DNA from: Diplonema papillatum | Taxonomy: Eukaryota > Euglenozoa > Diplonemea > Diplonemida > Diplonemidae | DNA: 64,000 nucleotides | Assembly: GCA_030068145.1 (NCBI GenBank) | Contig: JAPJBO010000154.1 | Location: forward strand, 62,001-126,000 | Reading direction: 5' to 3' | In this document: piece after piece, positions 1-11,072 of the stretch | Layout of the letters: the number at the start of each line of letters is the position of its first letter | Position numbering within the stretch: the stretch's first letter is position 1 | The notes under the pieces: model-generated | The model's database searches: none | Seen by the model: only the letters and a program-made list of their open reading frames with translations | What the model was told of the DNA's origin: nothing | Translations under genes and position numbers: made by a program

Positions 1-256
1 CGTGGGGAAGAAAAAGCCATAGTTTAGTGTTTAGACAGAATCTTGCCTCTCGTGTATGTTTGATGCTAGGGGGAAAACCTTGTTTAATGTTTAGGCAGAA
101 CACTGCCTCGCATGCATGTTTGATGCTAGCATCAAGCCTTCGTCGAAGAAAGTGTAAAATAAAATAGGGGGGAAACTTAGTTTAATGTTTAGGCAGGACA
201 CTGCCTCTCGTGCATGTTTGATGCTAGCATCAAGTCTTCTTCGAAGAGAGTGTAAA
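1..256 (+). repeat. Repeat family A, three tandem copies
   Basis: Three successive copies at about 20-69, 76-152 and 176-250. A full copy carries three short self-complementary segments in a row: AGGCAG..CTGCCT, the perfect 14-mer TGATGCTAGCATCA, and TCTTCNTCGAAGA. The third copy plus its downstream flank (176-386) recurs at 4271-4493. Other copies lie at 4862-4925, 12916-12972 and 31077-31152. No coding role is visible. Confidence 0.8.
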
Positions 257-877
257 GTAGAAAAGGGAAAAGGAAAAGGGTAAAGGGGTCACGGGGAGTG
301 TAAGACTCCGCAGGTAGGGTATGAAACCTTGAGGGACTAGTCCTCTTTATTCTTTTTTCACCGCGGTGTTGTGTGCACCTCGTTCTTCGGGCGCAGGGGG
401 AGGGAACCCTTTCGAGCTTGAAGAAGAAGAAAGGGCACCTGTTCGTTTGCGTGCTTCGCTGAAAGCTGCAGCCGCGCAAGAGAGCAGAGGATGAGGAGAA
501 GATTGGAACGTCCTCGTTTGGTGGTGGGAGGGGGTCGGCAAAGGAAGGTACGTCTTGCCGGGAGAAAACGAAAGGCTCCGGGGTTCTGGCACAGCAAAGG
601 GGAAGCAGCCCATGTTGTACCTGTGCCTTTTTTTAGAACGAAGGTTCGCTTGAAACTCCGGGGTTTTAAAGTCTCCGGGTTGACTTTTTTTCTAACATTG
701 TGCGTTGGGGGCTGAGCATCGTCTCGTGTTGGGTGCCAAGTGTGCGCATCGAAGAGAACTTCAGATTCTATGAATGTGTGAAGGAAGTGTGTGGCCGGCT
801 TGTCGCTGCGTTGCAGGGTGCGGGAATTCTAGATAACGCTACTGCAAATATGCAACCGCCGTGTTTTTTCTTTTTTT
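257..877. other. No gene recognised; family B fragment
   Basis: Up to 386 this is the flank shared with 4350-4493. A piece of family B (key words GTTCGCTTGAAACTCCGGGG and GTCTCCGGG) lies near 628-690. The short open frames here have no family features. Confidence 0.5.
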
Positions 878-1170
878 GCGCGGGGGGGGAAGAAATACTC
901 GACGTAGCTGCTTCGACTCCGAAAGGAAGGGAGGAAAGAAAGAGGGGCAAATACAATACAAACACAATGTGATTTGTTCTTCGCTTACACCACCGTGTGT
1001 TGTTTTCTCACTCAGGACTTTGACCTGTTGTGTTTGTGTGATTTGTCGTGTAGGGGTAAACCCGCATGACCTCAACACGTGGTTCGGTAGTTACGGCAAT
1101 TGGGATCCCTTCTGTTCTTTGTCAAGCAGCATCGTCGAGCATTTCCTTTCAAGCTGGCGCTTATGTGAAA
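878..1170 (+). repeat. Repeat family R, copy 1
   Basis: About 290 bp, matching 12372-12662 closely. It begins near AAATACTCGACGTAGCTGC and ends near GTCGAGCATTTCC. The same layout and end sequences occur in family M, so R and M look like diverged relatives. Confidence 0.75.
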
Positions 1171-1787
1171 AAAATATGCCTTCGCTCTTTCGCTATCCTT
1201 TCAAAAACTGTTGCGTAGCCGAGTTTGGGCCCTCTCTTCAGGTTGTTCTTCTTCTTTTTCACCTGGTATGTCTTGAGTTAGGGATCTAACCATGTGAAGC
1301 ACGGACATGTAAACTGTGACAGTGACGTGATCTTCAGTTTGGTGTTGGTTCGCTCATGCTAAGGCTTACATTTTTGGAACACATTGCAATGTCTCGAAAG
1401 AAAAAAAGCAGAGGGGAACGCGGCTTTTTTCTTGAGGCAAATCTTCGTTGGGATGTATGGGTACGATAACTGCCTTTTCTGCGTGTTTGACGCAATGCAT
1501 CAGTCTCTTCGAAAGAAGAACGAAGAGCAAGGTTCTGTATACGCAAAGACGTGAGACCACGAGGGACGGGGTCTCGTTTTCGGGAGGGCCTCTTTTTTTT
1601 TTTGTTTTTTTTTTTTTCCTGTTGACAACTTGTGTCAGACTAGCCCACCCGGGGGTGGTTGATTCCTTCAGGCAGAGTCTCCCCGTCCTGAGCTTTGTTT
1701 GGGTCCAAGATGATGGGCGCCCTTCGGCTATTTATTTCTTTTTCCCTCTTTCTCATACTTTTCATTTTATTGGGTTGCGTCTTCTTT

Positions 1788-1907
1788 TTTTGTGTTTCCG
1801 ACGATCCGAATGGACGTACAGATTGGTGTCTTTCGACCTTTTGGATGCTTGTGAAGTTCAGCTTAGTGCGTGCTTGTGGTGATCGGTGGGGTTCCCAAAA
1901 GAAAAAT
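1788..1907 (+). repeat. Repeat family G, copy 1
   Basis: Key word TTTCCGACGATCC followed by ATGGACGTACAGATTGGTG. Other copies are at about 5104-5150, 13994-14118 (inside a hAT-like element) and 23692-23752. The first and third copies stay alike through GATCGGTGGGGTTCCCAAAA. Confidence 0.7.
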
Positions 1908-3147
1908 GTTTTTTTTTTTTTTTTTTTTCTTTTTTTTTTTTTTGCCTGTCCTTAGTCGCGGTGTTGTGCGCACTGCAGTGACCGATTCGGGGTGTTTTCG
2001 CTTGTGAGAGGCTCGGACCAATCTGAAGTTCTTCAACGGGACCTTTGTAGGGTTTGGTGGTGGTATTCGTTCCTATTCAGGGGCGACCCTACTTTTTTCG
2101 CGTGCAAGGTTCGCTTTGAGGTATCCCGAGAAGAGGGACAGCGACTGGCCCGATCGAGCTGCTACTGCTGCTGCTACTTCTCTTGGAGGAGAATCGCTAT
2201 GCCGGGATTGAGATGCGAGAGGGGTCAGTAGCCAGGCAATGCACAAGAGGGCTCGGTTCGTCGTTTACTTATTCATTTCAGGGCGGGAGTGGGCAGAGAG
2301 ACGGCTGGGCTATAGATGTCCTACAGCACTTTGTACATACACATCGCAGCATGTAAACACTAAATTGGTATCAGCTGGTGGTACACACCGTGGGAATAAC
2401 TCCCAAAGTACTGAGTACTACTCATATCACCCTCCAGGAGCACCCCGGAGGGCAGGGGCACGGAGTGCCATAATGCTCGTCCGATTCTGACAAGGACCAC
2501 CTGGACGGAGAAGACCATGTCGCTTTCTTGTGATGGTGCGTGTTACCCGCTTTTGTGTGTGCTTTGTTTTTGGCAAGGTGGACGGAGCAACGCTGCCAAA
2601 TACTAATACATAGTACCAACAATGCTGTTGTTAACACCCGAGCTTCTTTTAGCTTCGGAATGTTTGTTGTTTGCGTGTGTTTGTTTGTGTGAGTGTGTGA
2701 GGGGGGGGATTGTCTAAAACGTTACTCTTCGAACGGATAGGTGGCTGTCCGTAGAAAACGTGGTGCTCGCTTCGTCTGTCTATCCTTTGAAAATGGAGGA
2801 GCCTGTTCATCTTGACTCTGCAGTCATTTGCTCGACTGTTTGTAAGCTGGTCCAACCCCTCCTGATACGGTGATAACCGAATACAACAGATCCAGGCAAT
2901 TCGATGCAGTTCCAGGAGATAGCGATGGACCGGCTTAGTTTCATGTTTTGAGAAGCCAGTTTTGGCTACAGGCTGTGTTTCGAGTTTTTACAGCGAAAGT
3001 TCTTCTTTTCCTTCTTTTTTCAGTCCCCCAGTAGACCTTTGAGGCGGGGCGGGGTCCTTTTTTTAGAGTGAAGAGTTCGCTTCGAGAATGGGATTTTTCA
3101 AGCCATGGGTGACCTTTCGTCGAATGAGTCGTTTTAAGCAAGTGGTA

Positions 3148-3542
3148 GTAGTAGTTTGAACTTGTTATGCAGCAACAATCTGTGTCGATAGACTGCACAC
3201 GCCGCTGCAGACGACCTCTTTGCACGCGTCGTGTCATGCTTCGGTCGCTTCTTGTGCGCGCTTCACGTCCGATGTGCAGTTTGATGACGAGGAATCAGAT
3301 GATTCGGCGCACATCCTTTTCTCCCTCGCAGGTTGTTTCCGCGGCCGAGATCTCGACTCCTTAGCCTGCTCGTCTTCGCGGCTCCGCTTCGGTTGGGCTT
3401 GTGGGCTGTCCACTTTTGGGGTGCGCTTCTCGTTCCGTAGTAGCTTCAGCTTAGTGTGCGTTTGATCAAAGTTCGTCCCAACGAGTAGTCGTAGTAGTTT
3501 GAACTCACTACGCAGCAACAATCTGTGGCGATAGACTGCACA
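3148..3542 (+). repeat. Short direct duplication
   Basis: A segment of about 53 bp with key word GCAGCAACAATCTGTG occurs at 3148-3200 and again at 3487-3542, each followed by GATAGACTGCACA. No function is visible. Confidence 0.6.
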
Positions 3543-3707
3543 GCACAGTCCGGCACAAGGCCATTTTGCTCACTTCGACGCAGATGGTCAACACTGGCCT
3601 TGGCGCTGAGACGAGGAAGAATGCTGTTGGCACAGTACTGCCGGCGGGTACACAGGTGCTCCTCTTGACGACCCAACCAAATAACCAGTTTTCGGCTCTG
3701 GCGGGGT

Positions 3708-3880
3708 CAGAGCTGTTTGTTTGTTTGTGCGTGCCGGTTGATCGTCTTCCCACTTGTATTTACCCTGTGTGTATTCAGGTAAGGAATACTGATTAACCAC
3801 CAAAACACGCTGCCTACGTCTTTTTAGCCTGCACAATACATTGAAGGGCAACCCACAAGATTGTTAGTACTAAAAAAAAA
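3708..3880 (+). repeat. Repeat family C, copy 1
   Basis: Key words TTTGTGCGTGCCGGTTGAT, AACACGCTGCCTACGTCTTT and GGGCAACCCACAAGATTGT. Further copies are at 23864-23990 (shorter), 29830-30010 and 53996-54170. TATTCAGGTAAGGAATTCTG within it looks like a 5' splice site. Confidence 0.75.
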
Positions 3881-4265
3881 AAAAAAATGGAATTGCGAAA
3901 GAAGGGAAAAAAATTGAAAGCGTGAATGGGGTATCGGATCTCTGTAGTTTGGATGTGCTGCCAGCAATAGAATGTTTACTTTAATGACAGTTGATTTTTG
4001 TTTCACGTTTTTCATGGCTTATTTTTTCGGCCAGCCTAGTTCGGGACTTTTTTGTGACCGACGCCAGGATTCACATGCGCCCATGTTCCTTGAACTACAA
4101 TCGTATTGGGTGTAGCACACCCGCTTTTCGGACGTGGCTCGGGCACGCTCTCGAACTCCTTGTGCACTGGCTTACGTTTCTTCCTGTCGGGTATACATTT
4201 ACTCCGGTACTCACTTGTTTGAGTACTTACCGGTGACTTCCGTACGTACGGTCGACAGCATTGCC

Positions 4266-4493
4266 GTAGGGGAGAAAACTTAGTTTAATGTTTAGGCAGG
4301 ACACTGCCTCTCGTGCATGTTTGATGCTAGCATCAAGTCTTCTTCGAAGAGAGTGTAAAAATGAAAAGGGAAAAAGGAAAAGGGTAAAGGGGTCACGGGG
4401 AGTGTAAGACTCCGCAGGTAGGGTATGAAACCTTGAGGGACTAGTCCTCTTTATTCTTTTTTCACCGCGGTGTTGTGTGCACCTCGTTCTTCG
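4266..4493 (+). repeat. Family A copy with duplicated flank
   Basis: Near copy of 172-386: the three-palindrome A unit followed by a purine-rich stretch and about 110 bp of shared flank. The similarity stops abruptly at GTTCTTCG, where the two loci diverge. Confidence 0.75.
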
Positions 4494-4861
4494 TCTTGGG
4501 TTTCGCTCGTGAACGCAGACCAATCCAGAGTTAGAGCTCATCAGTGGGTCCTTTGGATGGGGACTTTCGGTCCTGTTCCGGTGCTATCACAACTTTCTGG
4601 TTTCATTGTTCGTCGCATCCTTCCTTCGTAAGTTAAATTTAGGGGGGTCGGGTTTTGTTGTGGCTCGTAGGGGAGAGGGGGTGGGGGGCCGTGAGTGGGG
4701 CGCGTGGGGGAAGCATTCAGTTTTTTTTTTTCCTTTGACCGATCCCAGCAATGGTCCCGCAGAAGAAGACTCTTTCACGTCAAAAGGCCCTCGACCGCGA
4801 GCCGCGAGATACCGGGGCGGCGGGTGCCGTAGGGGGGCAAGCCGGGGTGGAGAGGGGAGCT

Positions 4862-5085
4862 GTAGTTCAATGTTCAGGCGGAACACTGCCTCTCATGCAT
4901 GCTTGATGCTAGCAAGTCTTCTAAGGAGAAGTCCGCGGTTTTTTTAGAGTGAAAGTTCGCTTCAAACTCCGAGGTTTTGAAGTCTCCGGGTGACCTTCGT
5001 CGTTCTGGGAAGATATCCTTTGTGCTCTGAGTGTCGTAAGAGTGGTGGTTACACGAGGTAAGAGGATCGGTGGGTACCATAGTTG
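4862..5085 (+). repeat. Family A copy followed by family B copy
   Basis: An A copy at 4862-4925 runs into a B copy at about 4940-5085. B reads GTTCGCTT..AACTCCG.GGTTTT, then AAGATATCCTTTGTG, then TTACACGAGGTAAGAGGAT, which resembles a 5' splice site. Other B copies: 18632-18835, 22199-22400, 60659-60790 and 61440-61568. Confidence 0.7.
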
Positions 5086-5261
5086 TTGGTCATTTTTTTT
5101 TTTTTTTTGTGTTTCCGACGATCCCGTATGGGCGTACAGACTAGATTTCTTTTTTTATGTTTCCGGCGATATTCGCGCATGTGACGGCGTTCATTTTCTT
5201 TTTGTGAAAACTTTTTTTCTGTTCCCCCCCCCCCCCCCCCCCGGCTGATTATGATTTATGT

Positions 5262-5532
5262 TTCCGGCGAACAGCCGGGTTGCCGGCTGATTAAATGTCA
5301 AGCCTTTTTTGGTACCGGACAAAATCGGCCGATTTTCAAAAGTGTAAAGCTCTGGCTGTGCCGCCCATGGAGCGGAATCAGCTTGATGCACAAACCGGGC
5401 AAGATGTGAATCAAGATGTTGTCGCAAAAAGCTTCTGATCGGCAGACCTTCCAAACATCAGCCGGCCGACTATCAGCCGGTCAGTTTTTCCAGATTTTTT
5501 TTCCGCCGCTTTTTTCCTTAGCGCGAACACTG
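5262..5532 (+). mobile_element. hAT-like element O, truncated copy
   Basis: Matches the ends of the complete element at 13753-14490 (GAACAGCCGG, then GGCTGTGCCGCCCATGGAGC, then ATCAGCCGGTCAGTTTTTCC). It ends with AGCGCGAACACTG, the inverse of the CAGTGTTCGCGC terminus. The left terminus is missing or altered and no target-site duplication is visible. It lacks the internal cargo of the second copy. Confidence 0.65.
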
Positions 5533-5692
5533 GAGGGGCAGCTGCGGGCTGACCCGCTTTGATCTCGGCCTGGAGCAGAAAACTGGCGACCCGAAGTACA
5601 AAGCGCCTCAAAAACCTCTGTGGAAGTGCGAAACTACCGTTACCGTGAATGGAACAATGTTGAACTGGACTAAAGCTGGAACGGGTAAATGA

Positions 5693-5925
5693 CAGACCGT
5701 GTAAAACCTGCGTGAGTGCACCAGTGGTGGTCCTGCAGCCTCCTTTGACAGCGGCATCTAGGGGTCGAGCTGTTATTGGGCACCTGAAGGCACGAGCAAG
5801 CACCAGGGTCGCGATATTCTGCAACGTACGCAAAGTCGCAAACAGCGCAAGCCGCAAACCCCAAAAAGAAAATGGGACACCCAGCCCCATTTGTGGGGTG
5901 TCCCAGGTTTTACGCGGTTCAACAC
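5693..5925. repeat. Inverted-repeat segment with a strong hairpin
   Basis: Inverse matches GTAAAACCT (near 5700) and AGGTTTTAC (near 5907) bound about 230 bp. At 5873-5905 lies a hairpin with arms GGGACACCC and GGGTGTCCC plus an inner CCCCA/TGGGG. Possibly a small foldback element; no target duplication was identified. Confidence 0.4.
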
Positions 5926-5965
5926 CAATCCAACTACGGTAATACGAAACGTGTGAATGTGTCAT

Positions 5966-6654
<689 letters not shown>

Positions 6655-6737
<83 letters not shown>

Positions 6738-6877
6738 CGTGTGTGGAAAGACAGAGACAGGGCGAGACGACAAAACGAAGAGAAAAAACAAGTGGACGAG
6801 AGAGACCCAAAAGCACGTCTTTATTTTTTTTTTCTTTTTTTATAGACCGGTTCTTCGTTGCGTTCCTCTATTTTCGA

Positions 6878-6969
<92 letters not shown>

Positions 6970-6998
6970 GTGTCTGTGTGTGTGTCGTGTGTCGTGTG
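6655..6998. repeat. Two further (TG)n tracts
   Basis: Pure TG at 6655-6736 and again from 6885 to about 6963, degenerating into TGTGTCGTG by 6998. The 150 bp between them is purine-rich then T-rich and holds no gene. Confidence 0.9.
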
Positions 6999-8040
6999 TT
7001 GGGTAAAACATGTATGAAAATGTGGACGTGCGCTGTACTCAGAGCAGCTCTGGTGTCGTTCACACACGGAAAGCTGACGATGGTACTCAATTACGAAATA
7101 CGGAAGACATAGAAGTATAGGGGGGGATGCAGAGAAGAGGAGTTTTATCGGCTGGAGAAAGAGCACGACGGGGCACCAGCCATGCAAATGTTTGAGTAAG
7201 CAAGACACGAACCCACGAGGGACCTGAGGGGCCCCTGCAGTCAGCTTGAGGTAAAAACGATCAGGCCCTGCGTTGAACGAAAGCGAACACCTAGATAGTC
7301 GTACTTTGTTGAAGGCCTGCTGACCCTGGATCGGGGACACAAATAAGACGAGCCCCCATTTGAGGCATAGCTAAGACTGCCGAAGACCAAAAGAGGCACG
7401 TCTATCGGGTGCCGATGCCCGGCCGCATTGACGAAGGGTCGCCACACGCCGGAGAGAACACACGCTTCGTGTGTCCGACGATCGCCGTCGTAGGGCAACC
7501 CACAAGATTGTGAGGTGCTAAGGAAAAAGAAGAGCTGGTCATGGCCCTCCTCAGGGCACAGTGAAAAAGGGCATCGAGCCCGTTTGAGTGTCACTGGTGG
7601 GACTCCTCGTGCAACCACCAAATCCTTGGGGGGAGGAAATCATAGTTAACCCTTCACGGACGGGGACTTCTGTAGGTCGAAAAAGCCAATACCCGAGCTA
7701 GAGTTCGAACACTGGGCCTTAAAAGAGACGTCAAAAGGGATCCAGGTTTGCTGCTGTGAAGAGTTGTATTACGAAACCCTTCCGAGGAGCAACAGGTTTC
7801 CCATTTTGGAGTCGTAACACTCTCAAGGTTTTGACCCATAGAATCCCCAGAACGCTTTCTGCGAGCGGGACAACCTACCTCCCCTCCGTCCGTAAGGGGT
7901 TAGTTTCGGGCAGTACTGCCTGCTTTTCTTGCATGGTTGATGCAGGGAAGGCTAGCAAAAGCAGCGGTGTGTGGATGAAACAGGTCAATCGAGTGATAGC
8001 ACACGACTTTAAGTCGGTGCAAGCCCACAAGAGCTTTTGC
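6999..8040. other. Gene-free stretch
   Basis: No recognised gene or complete repeat. A family C word (GGGCAACCCACAAGATTGT) occurs near 7495, and an A-like GGCAGTACTGCC near 7909. Confidence 0.45.
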
Positions 8041-8126
8041 CCTGTCAGCTTGACGGTAGTCTAGTGGACTACCGTGGCTGCAACGGGTAACGGGGAATTA
8101 GGGTTCGATTCTGGAGAGGAGCCTGG
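8041..8126 (+). pseudogene. 18S rRNA fragment (nuclear rDNA-derived)
   Basis: The segment contains the conserved small-subunit words CAACGGGTAACGGGGAATTA and GGGTTCGATTCTGGAGAGGA. They are preceded by the hairpin ACGGTAGT..ACTACCGT, in the order found in eukaryotic 18S rRNA. Similarity begins and ends abruptly with no flanking rRNA, and one G of GGAGAGGGAGCC is missing. It is a stray fragment, not a functional rRNA gene. The helix sequence is closest, from memory, to alveolate rRNA. Confidence 0.8.
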
Positions 8127-8983
8127 GTGGACAACTAGCGGGCGAGCGTCTCCTTGCATGGAGAAGTGAAGGTCCAACTGGCTCGTTTTAGCCCACCAAC
8201 CACGACACCGGTCCCGCACCGCCAAAGGCGATGCACGGGCCAAGCGAGCCATCAATGGCAGTTGGATCCTCTCGTTCACCTTTCCTTCTCGGCTTCCCCT
8301 CTTTTCTTGGGCGACGTGTCCTTTTTGCATGGACGGAATGGACTCTGTGTACACAGGTTCGACGCCGAGATACGACAAGAGCGCTGCAGAGGTGATCGGC
8401 ACCTTCTGCACGGCGGTTTCTCATGACTTCGACATCCGGGCCAAAAAGACTGCAAGACGGGGGGTATGATTCGTGTGGGATGCACCGTGTGGCTGGCACG
8501 TGTGGGTGCATCGTGGTTCTTTTCTTTTGGCGAAGGAGTGTTGTGGGCTTGCGGGTGGGACCTGTTGCAACTGACAGCAACCGCCACGCTGTTGCACTGC
8601 AACCCCGATCGTGCCAGGGACGCCTTCGTCGCTGAGTGCGCCTTGCCAGCCACTCAGGTGGGCGTCTCGCCTGCACTACAGAAGGGGAGGTGGGGCGCTG
8701 TCGTCCAATGCTGGCGACTGCCGCCTGTCTCTGCGTGAGTGTGGTGTGGGGCCTGTTGCCACGTGGGTGCCTTCCTGTGCGAGAGGCGCTCACGCCTCCT
8801 TCAGTTTCAAGCAACCGCAGATGCTCCCGCAGGCTGCTTGAACAGCACCTGCGTGAGTGTGTTGAGGACCCGTTTTAACGTGGTGCCCCCCTTCACGAAA
8901 GTACGACCACGCCTGCGTGAGTGTGTGTGTGCGTGTGTTTGGACCCTTTCCCGTGTCGTCGCCGCTTCAGTACAAGAAGGGGG
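8127..8983. other. Gene-free stretch with family I copy
   Basis: No gene recognised. Family I (GTGCCTTCCTGTGCGAGAGG, CACGCCTCCTTCAGTTTCAA, then GATGCTCCCGCAGG) lies at about 8753-8855 and recurs at 51295-51385. The GCTCCCGCAG word resembles a 3' splice site. Confidence 0.45.
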
Positions 8984-9165
8984 GGGGTTTGCAAGGACGT
9001 GCTTGGAATGGGTATGTGCTCAACACCGCACCGGTCCCGTCTGCGCCGTTTTTCGGTCCTTTAAGCTCCGGACACATAAGGCGGACCATCATTAGCGTGG
9101 AACCTGAGTGTCTGCAGACAGGACTGCGGTGTGAGTCTGGTTTGTCAGGCGGCTGTTCGTAGCTC
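8984..9165 (+). repeat. Repeat family H, copy 1
   Basis: Key words CGTGCTTGGAATGGGTATGT, GCTCAACACCGCAC and GTGTCTGCAGACAGGACTG. Copies at 8984-9165, 10274-10441, 15937-16066 and 55552-55735, each preceded by a G-rich run. The forward frame reading CLEWVCAQHRTGPVCAVFRS is open in three copies, but nothing shows it is translated. Confidence 0.75.
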
Positions 9166-9263
9166 GTCACAGCCAGGACCACCCGTGCTACTAGAGCACA
9201 GGCGAATCCGTCACGGGGAGAAGGCCCCTACAACCGTGTCTGAGCAATCAGTTAAAAGAGAAA

Positions 9264-9295
<32 letters not shown>
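9264..9295 (+). repeat. Poly(G) run, about 32 nt
   Basis: Uninterrupted G tract on the + strand, able in principle to form G-quadruplexes. Other long runs are at 10442-10491 and 44824-44852, and there is a C run at 5224-5242. Confidence 0.9.
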
Positions 9296-9300
<5 letters not shown>

Positions 9301-9518
9301 CTGACACTACCCTGAGGGCCCCCAACGACTTTGCAAGGGACCCCCCCCTCCCTCCCCCCCCCTACAGTGCAGTTGCCTTGGAGGCTGGGTGGTCGAATTC
9401 TCTAAGGTGAAATGGTCAAAACTCCCTGGCAAAAGTGGGCCCACAAAAATTTTCAAAGTGTGGTTTTTGGGGTATTTGGGCCAAAAAAAAAAATTTTTTT
9501 TTTTCTGACCACCCACCG

Positions 9519-10117
9519 CAGGGATTTATATAGCTTTTGCTCCTCTGAAGAAAAGTCCTTTTTCCCCTCGGGGTCCTGTCCCGGATCCAAAATTAATTAG
9601 AATTGGTAGTCAACGTTCAATTTTGAATCCAAATTTAATTAGAATTGGTAGTCAACGTCCAATTTCCGATCTCAAATTTAATTAGAATTGGTAGTCAACG
9701 TTCAATTTTGAATCCAAATTTAATTAGAATTGGTAGTCAACGTTCAATTTTGAATCCAAAATTAATTAGAATTGGTAGTCAACGTTCAATTTTGAATCCA
9801 AATTTAATTAGAATTGGTAGTCAACGTTCGATTTCCGATCCCAAATTTAATTAGACTTGGTAGTCAACGTCTCGCCTCCCACCGCCCCCTTTGGCCCTCC
9901 GCCCCTGGCCCTCTTGCCTCCTCTTTCCCCGCCTCCGTTTTACTCTTCCTGCCCCCATGGCTTCGCCATGGCTTTCGCCATGACTTCGCCATGGCTTCGT
10001 CCCTCACCCGGTTGGTAGTGACCCGGCCCTAGCCCAACCCCCAGCCCAAAATTAAGTCAATTTTTTTTTTTCGCGCTCGGGGTGGCCCCGAGCCCCAGAC
10101 CCACATATAAATCACTG
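9519..10117 (+). mobile_element. hAT-like non-autonomous element N, short copy
   Basis: Begins CAGGGATTTATATAG and ends ATATAAATCACTG, which are inverted relatives of each other. It is flanked by a perfect 8-bp direct repeat ACCCACCG (9511-9518 and 10118-10125). CAGNG termini plus an 8-bp duplication are hallmarks of the hAT superfamily. Inside are about 6.5 copies of a 42-bp satellite (9592-9870; word AATTGGTAGTCAACGTTC), then a C-rich stretch and a hairpin-rich CATGGCTTCGC segment. There is no transposase. The 2-kb sister copy is at 38870-40890. Confidence 0.85.
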
Positions 10118-10258
10118 ACCCACCGTGGTGACCACCTTAGAGAGTGACAGGTAGCGTCCCCCCTCCACAGTGAAAATAGCCTGTATATAGGGGGGGGGGT
10201 GGGGGTCAGGTCAGATTCTGCCAACGACTCCGCAATCTGGCCGCTTAGGGCCACCCCT

Positions 10259-10440
10259 GGGGGGGGGGGGGGGGGGGGGTTTGCAAGAACGTGCTTGGAA
10301 TGGGTATGTGCTCAACACCGCACTGGTCCCGTCTGCGCCGTGTTTCGGTCCTTTAAGCCACGGACACATAAGGCGGACCATCATCAGCGTGGAACCTGAG
10401 TGTCTGCAGACAGGACTTCGGTGTGAGTCTGGTTTGTCGG

Positions 10441-10491
<51 letters not shown>
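10259..10491 (+). repeat. Family H copy 2 between poly(G) runs
   Basis: A 21-nt G run (10259-10279) leads into an H copy (10274-10441), which ends in an uninterrupted run of 50 G (10442-10491). Gly/Pro homopolymer frames here are artefacts. Confidence 0.8.
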
Positions 10492-10493
<2 letters not shown>

Positions 10494-10789
10494 AACGGTG
10501 GGCCTGCTTTTCACAGGTTTGGCTTCACCCACCCGTCTGACCTCGCTGACTGAGCGAGCGGACATGAGCGGTTCGTTGAGACGCGCGTCGTCATCACCTG
10601 CCCAGCGAAGTGCAATGACGATGCTGTGCGTGCGCGTGGGTGCGTCTGTGTGTCTGCGTATGCGGGGGGCATGTGTTGGAATCCCTTCTGTTTCTTCGCT
10701 ATTCCTGGGAAGTCGGAAGCTGGTGTCGTGTTCATTTTCGAAGGGGGGGGGTACAAAAAGGGGGCAAACGGTGGGGCCTTGTCAGTTTT

Positions 10790-11072
10790 TGCTTACCCCT
10801 CCAACCTCGCTTCTGGCGAGTGGATATGAGGAGTTCGCTCAGAAACGTAAGGATTCCAACTTGACGCGCCGAAGGCGCTCAAGCAAGCTTGCTAGGTGTG
10901 GCTGTGTGCGGGGGTATGTGTGCGTTGGAATTCCTGTCGGTTTCTTCTCTTTTCTTGTCTTGGGACGCGGAGTGCAAAAGGGGGGCAACTATCGATTCAT
11001 CGTGGGAATGCTAACGCGCATAACGAACCACTCACCGGGAAGGTGTCGGGCACCGGATTCCAAAGGAATCGG
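10790..11072. repeat. Family E unit and flank
   Basis: TCTGGCGAGTGGATATGAGG, GAGTTCGCTCAGAAACG and GACGCGCCGAAGGCGCTCAA, then GCAAGCTTGCTAGGTGTG. The centre is self-complementary (GCGCC/GGCGC). Related units lie at 11650-11760 and 54195-54285. Confidence 0.6.

Larger units (their letters stand above)
1171..4265. other. Gene-free repeat mosaic
   Basis: No supported gene. It holds a family G copy (1788-1907), pure T tracts (around 1905-1944), a family L piece near 2560-2635, a family B piece near 3058-3125, a short direct duplication (3148-3200 and 3487-3542) and a family C copy (3708-3880). The open frames are short and of low complexity. Confidence 0.5.

Noticed and set aside
6655..7017. Cys-Val-rich frames around the second and third TG tracts
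   Set aside because: Microsatellite artefacts.
8041..8126. A tRNA suggested by GGTTCGATTC
   Set aside because: The surrounding words place it in 18S rRNA, where the same motif occurs; there is no cloverleaf.
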